Below, one piece after another: positions 52,620 to 60,670 of a DNA stretch of 64,000 bases. The notes beneath the pieces are model-generated. The model was given only the letters and a program-made list of their open reading frames with translations, did no database searches and was not told the DNA's origin. Both the position numbers and the translations under genes were made by a program. This stretch comes from Novosphingobium terrae (GTDB lineage Bacteria > Pseudomonadota > Alphaproteobacteria > Sphingomonadales > Sphingomonadaceae), in assembly GCF_017163935.1 (NCBI RefSeq), contig NZ_JABVZR010000001.1:744001-808000 (forward strand). Direction: 5' to 3'. Each line of letters starts with the position of its first letter. The stretch's first letter is position 1.

Positions 52620-53356
52620 GCCCGAGCGAGGTAAAGCACGTCGCGCGGTTGCGAAAGCAGGAATTGCCCCGAATCGATAAACAAGGTCTCGCCGCTGGCC
52701 AGCACCCCATCGGCCATGAACAGCGCGGCATCGGCCAACTCGACCGGATCGGTCAGCCGCTGCAGCAGATTCATCCGCCCGCTGGTAAGATGCTCGTCCG
52801 GCTGCTGATCCCAACTGGGCATCATCGCGCCGGGCGCCAGACCGTAAACGCGATGCGCCGGATAGGCCATCGCCAGCATCCGCACCGTGGCGGAAAGCGC
52901 ATGCTTGGCCATGGTGTAGCTGAAGAAATCCGGGTTGGGATTGGCCAGCTTCATATCCAGCATGTTGATCACCATACGGCCATGCGGGGTGCCCTTCAGA
53001 AAGGCCTGAGCCATCCGCGCCGGAGTCTGGGCATTCACCTGCATTGCCTCGGCAAAGATTGCAGGATCGATGGCGTCGCCCCCGTCATAGCGGAACACCG
53101 CCGCTGAATTGATCAGCAGGCGCAGATTTTGATGCGTATCGGAAAGGCGCTGCACCATCGCCACCGCCGCATCGCCATCGGCCAGATCGCATTGCGCGGT
53201 TTCGGCGCTGGGCAGGGTCTGGGCCAAGGCCTCAGCGTCCTCGCGCGAGTGGCCGTAATGGATGATCACATGCCAGCCCGCCGCTCCGAAAGCGCGCGCC
53301 ATCTGCGCGCCGATGCGCTTGGCGCCGCCAGTAATAAGGACGGTGGGAGTGGTCAT
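52616..53356 (-). CDS. SDR family oxidoreductase, pteridine-reductase (FolM)-like
   Basis: A 246-residue short-chain dehydrogenase. The NADPH site VLITGGAKRIGAQMARAFG has the Lys-Arg pair of pteridine reductases and FolM; the second conserved site is LLINSAAVF. The catalytic Tyr-Lys appears as FSYTMAKHALSATVRM. The C-terminus ASGETLFIDSGQFLLSQPRD is family-typical. It may reduce dihydropterins; a general SDR role is the alternative. The start at 53356 has no obvious ribosome binding site. It is coupled to the hydrolase downstream, and repeat copy F occupies its promoter region. Confidence 0.8.
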   Translation of the reverse strand: MTTPTVLITGGAKRIGAQMARAFGAAGWHVIIHYGHSREDAEALAQTLPSAETAQCDLADGDAAVAMVQRLSDTHQNLRLLINSAAVFRYDGGDAIDPAIFAEAMQVNAQTPARMAQAFLKGTPHGRMVINMLDMKLANPNPDFFSYTMAKHALSATVRMLAMAYPAHRVYGLAPGAMMPSWDQQPDEHLTSGRMNLLQRLTDPVELADAALFMADGVLASGETLFIDSGQFLLSQPRDVLYLARA

Positions 53357-53406
53357 TCGCGTTTGGGTAAGGGGAGGGAAGGGTGGGAGCAAGAAGGAAA
53401 AGAACA

Positions 53407-53619
53407 ATGCGAGGGTGTTACACCCTCGCGCTCCCGGGTGTTGTCAGCGTTGCGCTATGGGTTCGGCGTTGGAGCAACGTCGCCGCGCCGCAGGCAGGAA
53501 ATCCCGATGCCTGCGGCGCCATAGGTGGCGCAGATGGAGAGGTTGGGGGCATCATTTCGGCACGACTGCCCATGCGTCGGAAGACGTTCCGGGAGCGCGA
53601 GGGGGTAACCCCCTCGCAT
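53407..53619 (+). repeat. Structured intergenic repeat, copy F (L-R)
   Basis: 213 bp from ATGCGAGGG to CCCTCGCAT. Terminal palindromes have 10-bp arms. The central hairpin has 12-bp arms GCGCCGCAGGCA (53485-53496) and TGCCTGCGGCGC (53508-53519). The right half contains CGTC-GGAA-GACG. It lies between two divergent genes, 50 bp from the SDR start and 46 bp from the phzF-like start, so it is in a promoter region rather than behind a stop codon. Confidence 0.88.
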
Positions 53620-53665
53620 CTTTCTTTTTTCCCCTTAGACTGACGTCTTGAAAGGATCTTCACCC

Positions 53666-54493
53666 ATGAATTTCGATCTGGTCGATGTCTTCCCGAGCGA
53701 GCGCCCGCTGACTGGCAACCCGCTGGCCGTGGTCCATGGCGCCGAGGCGCTGAGCGATCAGCAGATGATCACGCTGACCCGCTGGCTGGGCTTTTCGGAG
53801 ACGACCTTTCTGCTGCCGCCCACGGATCCGGGCGCGGATTATCATGTCCGTATTTTTTGCCCGCGCGGCGAGCTGCCCTTTGCCGGCCACCCCACGCTGG
53901 GCACGGCTTGGGCATGGTTGAACGCTGGCGGCAAGCCTGTGCGTGAGGGCGTGGTGATGCAGCAATGCGGTGTGGGGCTGGTCGAGGTGCGCGTCACGGG
54001 TGAAAAGCTGGCCTTCCGTGCACCGCCGCTGATCCGCTCCGGCCCGCTGGAGGAAGCTGAATTGGCCGAGGCGCTCAAGCTGCTCAAGCTGCCGCGTGAG
54101 GCGGTGCTCGATGCTGTCTGGGCGGATAATGGTCCGGGCTGGCAGCTGCTGCGACTGGCCAGCGCCGAGGCGGTGCTGGCGGTGGAATGCCCCGCACGCG
54201 GACCGGTGCCGATGGATCTGGCACTTGTCGGGCCGTCGCGGGAATTCGGCATCGATTGGGAGGTGCGGACCTTCTTTACCGGGGAGACAGGCGCGGTCGT
54301 CGAGGACCCGGTGACGGGCAGCCTGAACGCCAGTCTCGGCCAGTATCTGTTCGAAACCGGGCTGGCGACGGAGGCCTATGTCGCCGCGCAGGGGCGCTGC
54401 GTGGGCGCCGATGGCCGGGCCTATGTCAGCCGTGAGGGCGATGATGTCTGGGTCGGCGGCAGGGTGGCGGCGGTGTCGCTGGGGGCACGCTGA
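53666..54493 (+). CDS. PhzF family isomerase
   Basis: A 275-residue protein of the PhzF fold (two similar halves around a cleft). MNFDLVDVFPSERPLTGNPL at the start, the catalytic Glu in GFSETTFLLPP, CPRGELPFAGHPTLGTAWAW, and VEDPVTGSLNASLGQYL in the C-terminal half are all family marks. The start at 53666 has AAAGGA upstream. In phenazine producers PhzF isomerises an intermediate, but no phenazine genes are here; many members are of unknown substrate. Its last 68 bases overlap the convergent hypothetical gene. Confidence 0.88.
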   Translation: MNFDLVDVFPSERPLTGNPLAVVHGAEALSDQQMITLTRWLGFSETTFLLPPTDPGADYHVRIFCPRGELPFAGHPTLGTAWAWLNAGGKPVREGVVMQQCGVGLVEVRVTGEKLAFRAPPLIRSGPLEEAELAEALKLLKLPREAVLDAVWADNGPGWQLLRLASAEAVLAVECPARGPVPMDLALVGPSREFGIDWEVRTFFTGETGAVVEDPVTGSLNASLGQYLFETGLATEAYVAAQGRCVGADGRAYVSREGDDVWVGGRVAAVSLGAR

Positions 54494-55088
54494 CGGGCGT
54501 CTGATCCGGTGCGAACAGGCGCTGAAAGGCGCGGTCGTGGAAGATCCAGACTTCGGGGAAGTGGGTTTGCGCTTCGGCGCAGGCCGCTTCCCACCATACC
54601 TGCGGCGGCGTGGGCATGCCCGCAATCCATGCCGCGTGAGAGATCAGCACCAGCCCGTCGCAGCGCGCATAATGCTTGGCGCATTTCTTCGCGACCAGCC
54701 TTGCGATCTCCTGCGCATACACATCCGGCGCAACCGGGCCGGGGCCCAGCACCGCATAATCGGCCTGCGAGAGGAAGAGGTGGCAGGCGTCCAGATAGTC
54801 CTGATTGCGCAGGCGGGTCGGGTCGTCGGCCTCGGTGCTTTCGAAGAGCAGGTAGCGATTGTCGAGATGGATCGCGAAATCGGGCGTTTGCCAGTGTTTT
54901 TCACCGATCAGCCGCACGGCCTGGGCGCCGCGCATCAAGGCAAAACGCGCCGCGATCCATGCCTCACGATAGGGCTTGCCGATCTGGGAGCGGATATCGC
55001 AGGTCTCGGCCAGCTGCGCGCCAACGCGGTCCGTCAGCGCGATCAGCTCGGCGGGCGTGAACCAGTGGTCGTAGGCGATGGTGTCCAT
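54426..55088 (-). CDS. Hypothetical protein (220 aa), overlapping phzF-like gene
   Basis: A 220-residue protein: MDTIAYDHWFTPAELIALTD, then GEKHWQTPDFAIHLDNRYLL and LSQADYAVLGPGPVAPDVY. No signal or membrane segment is seen. The last 25 residues are Pro/Arg/His-rich (VPPATPPPPCRRPRHHRPHG) and are read from the antisense strand of the phzF-like gene. That tail is probably a late addition after loss of an original stop. I do not recognise the function; it follows rlmN in the same direction by 42 bp. Confidence 0.65.
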   Translation of the reverse strand: MDTIAYDHWFTPAELIALTDRVGAQLAETCDIRSQIGKPYREAWIAARFALMRGAQAVRLIGEKHWQTPDFAIHLDNRYLLFESTEADDPTRLRNQDYLDACHLFLSQADYAVLGPGPVAPDVYAQEIARLVAKKCAKHYARCDGLVLISHAAWIAGMPTPPQVWWEAACAEAQTHFPEVWIFHDRAFQRLFAPDQTPVSVPPATPPPPCRRPRHHRPHG

Positions 55089-55130
55089 GCGGGCGCAAGG
55101 CTAGACCCGCGCCCGCATTGCGCCAAGGGT

Positions 55131-56393
55131 TTAGCCCAGAGCGGCCTGCTTTTCCTCGACCAGACGGTCCAGATCGGCGCGGCTCATCTTCTTGGCGGCG
55201 GTCTTCAGCTGGCCGCAGGCGGCATCGATGTCGCGACCGCGCGGCGTGCGCACCGGCGCGCTGATCCCCGCCTCGAAGACGATCTCCGAGAAACGGCGAA
55301 TCCGCTCGGGCGTCGAGCATTCGTAATTCGCGCCCGGCCACGGGTTGAAGGGGATCAGATTGACCTTGGCGGGCAGCTTGTACTGCTTGATCAGGCGCAC
55401 CAGCTCATGGGCGTCCTCATCGCTGTCGTTCTTGTCCTTCAGCATCACATATTCAAAGGTGATGCGGCGGGCGTTGCTGGCGCTGGGGTAATCCGCGCAA
55501 GCCTGAAGCAGCTCTTCGATGCCGTATTTGCGGTTGATCGGCACGATCTCGTCGCGCACATCCTTGTTCACGGCATGCAGCGACACGGCCAGATTGACGC
55601 CGATTTCCTCACCCGCACGGGCCATCATGGGCACCACGCCGCTGGTCGACAGCGTAATACGGCGCTTGGACAGAGCCAGCCCATCGCCATCCATCACGAT
55701 CTTCAGGGCATCGCGCACATTGTCGAAATTATACAGCGGCTCGCCCATGCCCATCATCACGATGTTGGTCAGCAGGCGCCCGTCCGCCGAGTAATCGCCC
55801 TCGGTTTCCTCGTCGTCGAGCCCGTTCATCGCGCCCTTGGGCCACTCGCCCAGCGCATCGCGCGCCAGCATCACCTGGCCCACGATCTCGCCCGGCGTCA
55901 GATTGCGCACCAGGCGCATCGTGCCCGTATGGCAAAAACGGCAGTTCAGCGTGCAGCCCACCTGCGAGGACACGCAGAGCGTCCCGCGATCGGCGTCGGG
56001 AATGAACACCATCTCGAACTCATGGCCGTCCGCCGTGCTGAGCAGCCACTTGCGCGTGCCATCCTCGCTGTGCTGCGAGACGACGATCTCCGGGCGGCCC
56101 ACCACAAAGCGCTCGGCCAGCCAGGGGCGCATGGCCTTGGCGATGTCGGTCATCGCCTCGAACTCGCTGATGCCGCGGTGGTAGATCCAGTGGAACACCT
56201 GCTTGCCGCGCAGCTTCGCCGCCTTCACATCCAGACCGGCCTCGGTGAAGAGGCGCGTGATCTCCGCCCGGGGCAGGCCGAGCAGGTCGATCTTGCCATC
56301 GGGCCTTGCGGTGACCGCGCGCGGCGTCACCACCGGGTCGATGTGACCGGCAATGGGCATGGAGGTGGGAAGCTGGATGTCGATGTCTGCCAT
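55131..56393 (-). CDS. rlmN: 23S rRNA (adenine-2503-C2)-methyltransferase
   Basis: A 420-residue radical-SAM enzyme that methylates A2503 in 23S rRNA (and A37 of some tRNAs). The cluster motif is [11 protein letters not shown], the SAM-binding GEP is in [14 protein letters not shown], and the methyl-accepting Cys lies in [11 protein letters not shown] near the C-terminus. The N-terminus has the extra helical domain. Repeat copy G lies 57 bp upstream of its start. The hypothetical 220-residue protein follows. Confidence 0.97.
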   Translation of the reverse strand: MADIDIQLPTSMPIAGHIDPVVTPRAVTARPDGKIDLLGLPRAEITRLFTEAGLDVKAAKLRGKQVFHWIYHRGISEFEAMTDIAKAMRPWLAERFVVGRPEIVVSQHSEDGTRKWLLSTADGHEFEMVFIPDADRGTLCVSSQVGCTLNCRFCHTGTMRLVRNLTPGEIVGQVMLARDALGEWPKGAMNGLDDEETEGDYSADGRLLTNIVMMGMGEPLYNFDNVRDALKIVMDGDGLALSKRRITLSTSGVVPMMARAGEEIGVNLAVSLHAVNKDVRDEIVPINRKYGIEELLQACADYPSASNARRITFEYVMLKDKNDSDEDAHELVRLIKQYKLPAKVNLIPFNPWPGANYECSTPERIRRFSEIVFEAGISAPVRTPRGRDIDAACGQLKTAAKKMSRADLDRLVEEKQAALG

Positions 56394-56450
56394 GGCGCGG
56401 GCCCTTACGCCGTTTTGCGGGAAAAAGATAGGTAGGGAGGAGAAGGGGAA

Positions 56451-56663
56451 ATGCGAGGGTGTTACACCCTCGCGCTCCCGGGTTTTGTCAGCGTTGCGCT
56501 ACGGGTTCGGCGTCGGAGCAACGTCGCCGCGCCGCAGGCAGGAAATCCTGATGCCTGCGGCGCCTGAGGTGGCGCAGGTGGAGAGGTTGGGCGCATCATT
56601 TCGGCGCCACTGCCCGCGCGTCGGAAGACGTCATGGGAGCGCGAGGGGGTAACCCCCTCGCAT
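56451..56663 (+). repeat. Structured intergenic repeat, copy G (L-R)
   Basis: 213 bp, nearly identical to copy F. Central hairpin arms GCGCCGCAGGCA (56529-56540) and TGCCTGCGGCGC (56552-56563), with an extra AGG/CCT inner pair. The left half also has CGTTGC/GCAACG. The right palindrome is 15 bp from the stop of the next minus-strand gene. Left flank ggagaaggggaa, right flank cttcctttcc. Confidence 0.88.
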
Positions 56664-56677
56664 CTTCCTTTCCTTAC

Positions 56678-57166
56678 TTATCTATCCCCCGCACACCCCA
56701 GCAACGCCGCATCCATCGCCGTCGCTGCCCCGTCCAGCACATAACTATCGCTGAACACATGCCCATCCGCCCCATGCGCGCTCACGGTCATCCCGCTGGC
56801 CGAGCGCATCGCGGCGGTGATGGCGGCGTCCTCGCGCGGGGAGGGGGCCCATGCGTCGCCCCCGCCCGAGGCGAGGCGCCATTTCTGACCGTTGATGGAC
56901 AGCACCACGGGGCGATTGGGCTCCAGATGGCGCGAGAGGCGCATATGGAACTGCCCGCGCATCCCGCGCCTGGGCCATGAGCCGACATCGGCATAGGGGG
57001 TGAAGGCGCGGGGGCCTCTGCCGGGTTCGGCCATGGCGATGGCGTAGCAGCGGGGCACGGCGGCGTCGCGGAAGGCGCCCCATGCGCCGAACATGCCGAG
57101 GCTGTCGCGGGCGAGGGCGGAAGAGGGCACAGCCAGAAGGGGGAGCAGCAGGAGCAGGCGCTTCAT
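56678..57166 (-). CDS. Secreted hypothetical protein (162 aa)
   Basis: A 162-residue protein with signal peptide MKRLLLLLPLLAVPSSALA. The mature part has MFGAWGAFRDAAVPRCYAIA, LSINGQKWRLASGGGDAWAP and a C-terminal AATAMDAALLGCAG. The layout resembles the invasion-associated IalB family (two distant Cys, Gly-Trp-rich core), but the match is too weak to name it. The start at 57166 is chosen for the signal peptide; the frame continues upstream into the neighbour. It lies 32 bp beyond the next minus-strand gene. Confidence 0.65.
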   Translation of the reverse strand: MKRLLLLLPLLAVPSSALARDSLGMFGAWGAFRDAAVPRCYAIAMAEPGRGPRAFTPYADVGSWPRRGMRGQFHMRLSRHLEPNRPVVLSINGQKWRLASGGGDAWAPSPREDAAITAAMRSASGMTVSAHGADGHVFSDSYVLDGAATAMDAALLGCAGDR

Positions 57167-57198
57167 CGCGCCCTCATGGCAGAAAGGCATGGCGGGGG

Positions 57199-58044
57199 CT
57201 AGATCACCTTGCGGGAGAGGCGGCGGGGTTTGGTCTTGGTCTTGCCCGGCTTGGCGGTGTGGCTGGCGGAAGGCGGAGCCTTGCAGGCGAATTGGTCCAT
57301 CGTGCCGTGGATCTGGCCTTTGTCGGCGGCGATGGTCAGCATGGAGCGGCGGTCGTTGCCGTGGTCGTTGCACTGCCAGTCGATGATGGGGGCGGGGTGG
57401 GGCGAGGCGGCCAGCGCCTGCCATTCGTGGAATTGCAGCAGCAGCGGGCGGCGTGGGTGGGCCTTGCTGGTGAAGGCGTGGAGGTGCGGGTTGTCGCGCG
57501 TGATGCCCACCACGATGGCGTAGCGGTGGCCGCAGGTGGAATTGCCCATGGGGAGCAGGAATTCGCTGGCGATGCCGTCATGGTTGTAATCGGCGAGGCG
57601 CATGATGGTGGGGGCCGGGCGGGCACGGATCTGGGCGCGCAGGGCGGTGTTGTTTTCGCTCATGCGGCCGATGTCGGAGACGTCGAAGGGCCAGCGTTGC
57701 AGCAAGGCGGTGCCGGTGTCACTGGGGCTGAAGTCCGCCTGCGCGAAGAAGGGGGCGAGGGGCAGCCGTTCCGGCCTGGCGTGGGGGCGGCGGCGTTCGA
57801 GGAAAGCGATGCCCTCCTGCGCATAGGCGAAGCTGTTGCAGGGGCAGGCGACGGCGGTGTCGAGGTCTTGCGGGCTGCAGGCGCCCTCTTTGGGCTTGCC
57901 GCGCCAGATCAGGCGCCATGTTTCTTTCACACCGTGGATGACGACCTGTCGTTCTTCGCGCACCACATCCTTGGCGGGAGCGGCGGCCAGCAAAGGCGCG
58001 GCGAAGAGGGCCAGAATCGGGGCAAGAAAAAGGGGCAGTCGCAT
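57199..58044 (-). CDS. Secreted hypothetical protein (281 aa)
   Basis: A 281-residue protein with signal peptide (MRLPLFLAPILALFAAPLLA). AAAGG lies eight bases before the ATG at 58044; an upstream ATG at 58068 is weaker. The mature part has CSPQDLDTAVACPCNSFAYA, RLADYNHDGIASEFLLPMGN (a short acidic, EF-hand-like DYNHDG loop) and a basic tail KPGKTKTKPRRLSRKV. Six or more Cys suggest disulfides. No family is recognised. It follows the ammonium transporter on the same strand by 43 bp. Confidence 0.65.
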   Translation of the reverse strand: MRLPLFLAPILALFAAPLLAAAPAKDVVREERQVVIHGVKETWRLIWRGKPKEGACSPQDLDTAVACPCNSFAYAQEGIAFLERRRPHARPERLPLAPFFAQADFSPSDTGTALLQRWPFDVSDIGRMSENNTALRAQIRARPAPTIMRLADYNHDGIASEFLLPMGNSTCGHRYAIVVGITRDNPHLHAFTSKAHPRRPLLLQFHEWQALAASPHPAPIIDWQCNDHGNDRRSMLTIAADKGQIHGTMDQFACKAPPSASHTAKPGKTKTKPRRLSRKVI

Positions 58045-58087
58045 CGACCGCCCCTTTAGCAGTTCCACTGCGTTTTAGTGTATTATT

Positions 58088-59404
58088 TCAATCCATCTCC
58101 CAGGCGCGTTCGCCATGGGCGGTGATGTCGAGGCCTTCGCGCTCTTCATCGGCGTCGGCGCGCATCGGCAGGATTTTCGCCACGCCCCAGCCCAGCGCCA
58201 GACTGGCCAGCGCCGACCACGCTGCGGTGACGACCACGCCCAGCACCTGACCTTCAAGTTGCTTCGTGAAATCCATGCCCGGCGCATAGCCCGCGCCGCC
58301 CAGCGAGGGGGCGATGAAGATCGCCAGCAGGATCGAGCCGGTCATGCCGCCCACGCCATGCACGGCGAAGACGTCGAGCGAATCGTCGATGCGCCAGCGG
58401 TTCTTCACCAGATGGATCATCGGGAAGCAGATCGCGACCGACAGAACGCCGAACACCACCGCAGCACCGGGAGCAATAAAGCCCGCCGCCGGGGTGACCG
58501 TGGCGAGGCCCGCAACCGCGCCCGTGGCGAAACCGATGCTGGTGGGCTTGCCGACCACGATGCGCTCCAGCGCCAGCCATGTGAGGGCGGCGGTGGCGGC
58601 GGCGGTATGCGTGGCGAGGATCGCACTGGCGGCGGCGCCATTGCCGGTGAAGGTCGATCCGCCGTTGAAGCCGAACCAGCCGACCCACAGCAGACCCGCG
58701 CCGATCATCGTCAGCGAGGGGCTATGCGGCAGCATCAGCGTCTTGGGCCAGCCCATGCGCGGCCCCAGCAGCCATGCCGCCACCAGCGCCGAAACGCCCG
58801 CTGTGGTATGCACCACGATGCCGCCCGCGAAATCCAGCGTGCCAAAGCGCGTGGCCATCCAGCCATTGCCCCAGATCCAGTGCGCCACGGGCACATAGAC
58901 CACCAGCCCCCACAGGGCGCAGAAGCCCACAACCCAGCCGAAGCGCGCACGGTCCACCCATGCGCCCGCCATCAGCGCCGGGGTGATCGCGGCAAAGCAG
59001 AGCTGGAACAGGGCGAAGCTGTTTTCGGGCAAATTGGTGCCGCTGCGCACCGGTGCCAGATGAGCGAGGCCAAACTGGCCCAATCCGCCGATCCAGCCGC
59101 CGATGTCGCCGTTGAAGGTCAGCGAATAGCCCACCAGCACCCACAGCAGCGAGGCCGCCGCCGCAATCGCGCCGACCTGCACCAGCACCGAGAGGAAGTT
59201 CTTCCCCCGCACCAGACCGCCGTAAAACAAGCTGAGCCCCGGCAGGCACATCAGCAGCACCAGCGCCGATGCGGTCATGATCCACACCGTGTCCGACCCG
59301 CTGGGCCCCGTTGTGGCCGCTGCGGCCCGAGCAGGCGACGACAGCGCCAGAGCTGCCGCAAAGGGCGCCACGAAACCCGGCCGCCAGACCGCGCGAAGTT
59401 GCAT
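58088..59404 (-). CDS. amt: Ammonium transporter (Amt/Rh family)
   Basis: A 438-residue channel for ammonium with a signal-like N-terminus (about 30 residues, cleavage near ARAAA) and 11 membrane segments. The twin His of the pore are in VPVAHWIWGNGW and FAVHGVGGMTG, and HTTAGVSALVAAW is also typical. The usual partner glnK is not beside it: secreted unknown genes lie downstream, and 355 bp of non-coding DNA lie upstream before repeat H. GGAGGG precedes the ATG. No sigma-54 site was seen. Confidence 0.93.
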   Translation of the reverse strand: MQLRAVWRPGFVAPFAAALALSSPARAAAATTGPSGSDTVWIMTASALVLLMCLPGLSLFYGGLVRGKNFLSVLVQVGAIAAAASLLWVLVGYSLTFNGDIGGWIGGLGQFGLAHLAPVRSGTNLPENSFALFQLCFAAITPALMAGAWVDRARFGWVVGFCALWGLVVYVPVAHWIWGNGWMATRFGTLDFAGGIVVHTTAGVSALVAAWLLGPRMGWPKTLMLPHSPSLTMIGAGLLWVGWFGFNGGSTFTGNGAAASAILATHTAAATAALTWLALERIVVGKPTSIGFATGAVAGLATVTPAAGFIAPGAAVVFGVLSVAICFPMIHLVKNRWRIDDSLDVFAVHGVGGMTGSILLAIFIAPSLGGAGYAPGMDFTKQLEGQVLGVVVTAAWSALASLALGWGVAKILPMRADADEEREGLDITAHGERAWEMD

Positions 59405-59599
59405 CGAAATCCCTCCAGATTCGCGCCGTGCCAGCAGGCGCGACGTTTTTCATCCTGAAGCGCCTTTGTGATGTTGGAAAAGATCACGCAATGACATTTT
59501 TATGATGGAATGCGTTATCGTTGTAAAATTGCGCAGAGCGTCTGTTGCTTGAAAGATACGCTGTTGCGGGAAAGTGACGGGCCCTGCGTTTAAAAAGCA

Positions 59600-59743
59600 T
59601 CCAAGCCGCCGGAATTGGTTTAGACAGAATACGTAAGCGAGATGCAGTCAGCGAGAGGCGCGGGCAGTCAAGCCTGTCCGCGCCATGTCTCAAGCGAGCG
59701 GGCCGCAAGGGGAAGGGAAGCTCCTTGCGGCCCGATTTCTTTT
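59600..59743 (+). ncRNA. Candidate small RNA with strong terminator
   Basis: Two strong stem-loops follow one another on the plus strand: GGCGCGGGCAG-tcaag-CTGTCCGCGCC-type (59657-59684, 11 bp with one G-T pair) and the terminator stem at 59700-59733. No plus-strand gene lies upstream for more than 5 kb, so the terminator has no obvious client other than an RNA gene. The 5' end is not defined; an AATACG segment near 59629 might be a -10. Confidence 0.4.
59700..59743 (+). terminator. Orphan rho-independent terminator
   Basis: Perfect 11-bp stem GGGCCGCAAGG / CCTTGCGGCCC with a 12-base loop, followed by GATTTCTTTTC. It acts on the plus strand only. Confidence 0.75.
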
Positions 59744-59762
59744 CAAGACTTTAGAAGAGATT

Positions 59763-60028
59763 ATGCGAGGGTGTTACACCCTCGCGCTCCCTTTAATGTC
59801 TGCGTTGCGTATCGGGTTCGGCGTTTGAGCAACGTCGCCGCGCCGCAGGCAGGATTCGCGACGCGGTGCTATCCTGTTAAAGCCTGCGGCGCTTAAGGTG
59901 GCGCAGGTGGAGAGCCGGGGCGCAACAATCGGGAACCGCTGCTCTATCGTCGGGAGACGGAATGGGAGCGCGAGGGGGCGTTTTTGTTGGTCGCATTTTT
60001 CAAGAAAAATGCTCCGGGCCCCTCGCAT
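59763..60028 (+). repeat. Structured intergenic repeat, copy H (L-R, interrupted right palindrome)
   Basis: 266 bp. The left palindrome is intact. Central hairpin arms GCGCCGCAGGC (59840-59850) and GCCTGCGGCGC (59882-59892) enclose a longer loop than in F and G. The small stem-loop is CGTC-GGGA-GACG. The right palindrome arms (GCGAGGGG / CCCCTCGC) are pushed apart by about 37 bp that include another perfect hairpin, GCATTTTTC-aa-GAAAAATGC (59993-60012). It ends 11 bp from the stop of the greB-like gene. Confidence 0.85.
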
Positions 60029-60038
60029 CTTCTCTTCT

Positions 60039-60542
60039 TCATCCCTTAACCGGATACTCAATCCCGATCACTTCCCACTCCTTGTCGCCCCCCGGCAGCA
60101 CAACCCGGCGCAAATCCCCCACAGCCGCCCCGCGCAAAGCCCGAGACAGAGGCGCCGACCAGCCGATCATGCCCTTGCCCGCGTCCTGCTCGTCATCGCC
60201 GACCAGCGTTAGCGTGCGGTGGTTGTCGTCCTCATCCGCGATGGTCACGGTCGCGCCGAACCAGCAGCGCGACTGGTCCTGCTGCCCGGCCGGGTCCACC
60301 ACGCGCACGGCCTTCATGCGGCGGGCGAGATGGGCGAGTTCGCGGTCGATCTCGCGCATGCGCTTGCGGCCATAGAGGTAGTCGCCGTTTTCGGAGCGGT
60401 CGCCATTGCCCGCCGCCCAGCTGACGACTTCGACGATCTGGGGGCGCTCGGTGCCGAGGAGGTGGTCGTAGCGGGCGCGCAGCACGGCAAAGCCGGCGGG
60501 GGTGATCGGCGGGCCTTCGTTGAGGGGGCGGGTCGGTTTCAT
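60039..60542 (-). CDS. greB: Transcription elongation factor GreB-like
   Basis: A 167-residue GreA/GreB-type protein that rescues backtracked RNA polymerase by stimulating transcript cleavage. The N-terminal coiled coil has ITPAGFAVLRARYDHLLGTE and SENGDYLYGRKRMREIDREL, with the acidic Asp-Glu tip near GDRSENGDYLYG (Glu and Asp at the coil end). The C-terminal FKBP-like domain has GKGMIGWSAPLSRALRGAAV. The GDYLYGRKR motif marks the GreB branch. Divergent from the AEC gene. Confidence 0.9.
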   Translation of the reverse strand: MKPTRPLNEGPPITPAGFAVLRARYDHLLGTERPQIVEVVSWAAGNGDRSENGDYLYGRKRMREIDRELAHLARRMKAVRVVDPAGQQDQSRCWFGATVTIADEDDNHRTLTLVGDDEQDAGKGMIGWSAPLSRALRGAAVGDLRRVVLPGGDKEWEVIGIEYPVKG

Positions 60543-60670
60543 CAGGGGCTTGTGGGGCAGGGGAAGCGGCCTCGCAAGGGGGCGCTATCGACCAAAGTCT
60601 GCCGGAAAGGTGCTGGCATGGGGGAGGCGGGGCGGTTAAGCGGCTTGGCCTGGCCAGTGGAGACCTGTTG

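Larger units (their letters stand above)
59405..59762. other. Non-coding stretch upstream of the ammonium transporter
   Basis: 358 bp with no supported gene. It must contain the amt promoter on the minus strand (an AT-rich tract around 59480-59535) and holds a plus-strand structured-RNA candidate (59600-59743). A minus-strand frame at 59484-59708 has no recognisable product and overlaps the hairpins. Confidence 0.5.

Noticed and set aside
59405..59440. Sigma-54 promoter for amt (TGGCACG on the minus strand)
   Set aside because: The -12 element is wrong and the site lies almost on the ribosome binding site.
59484..59708. Minus-strand frame of 74 codons upstream of amt
   Set aside because: No ribosome binding site and no recognisable content; it overlaps the strong plus-strand hairpins.
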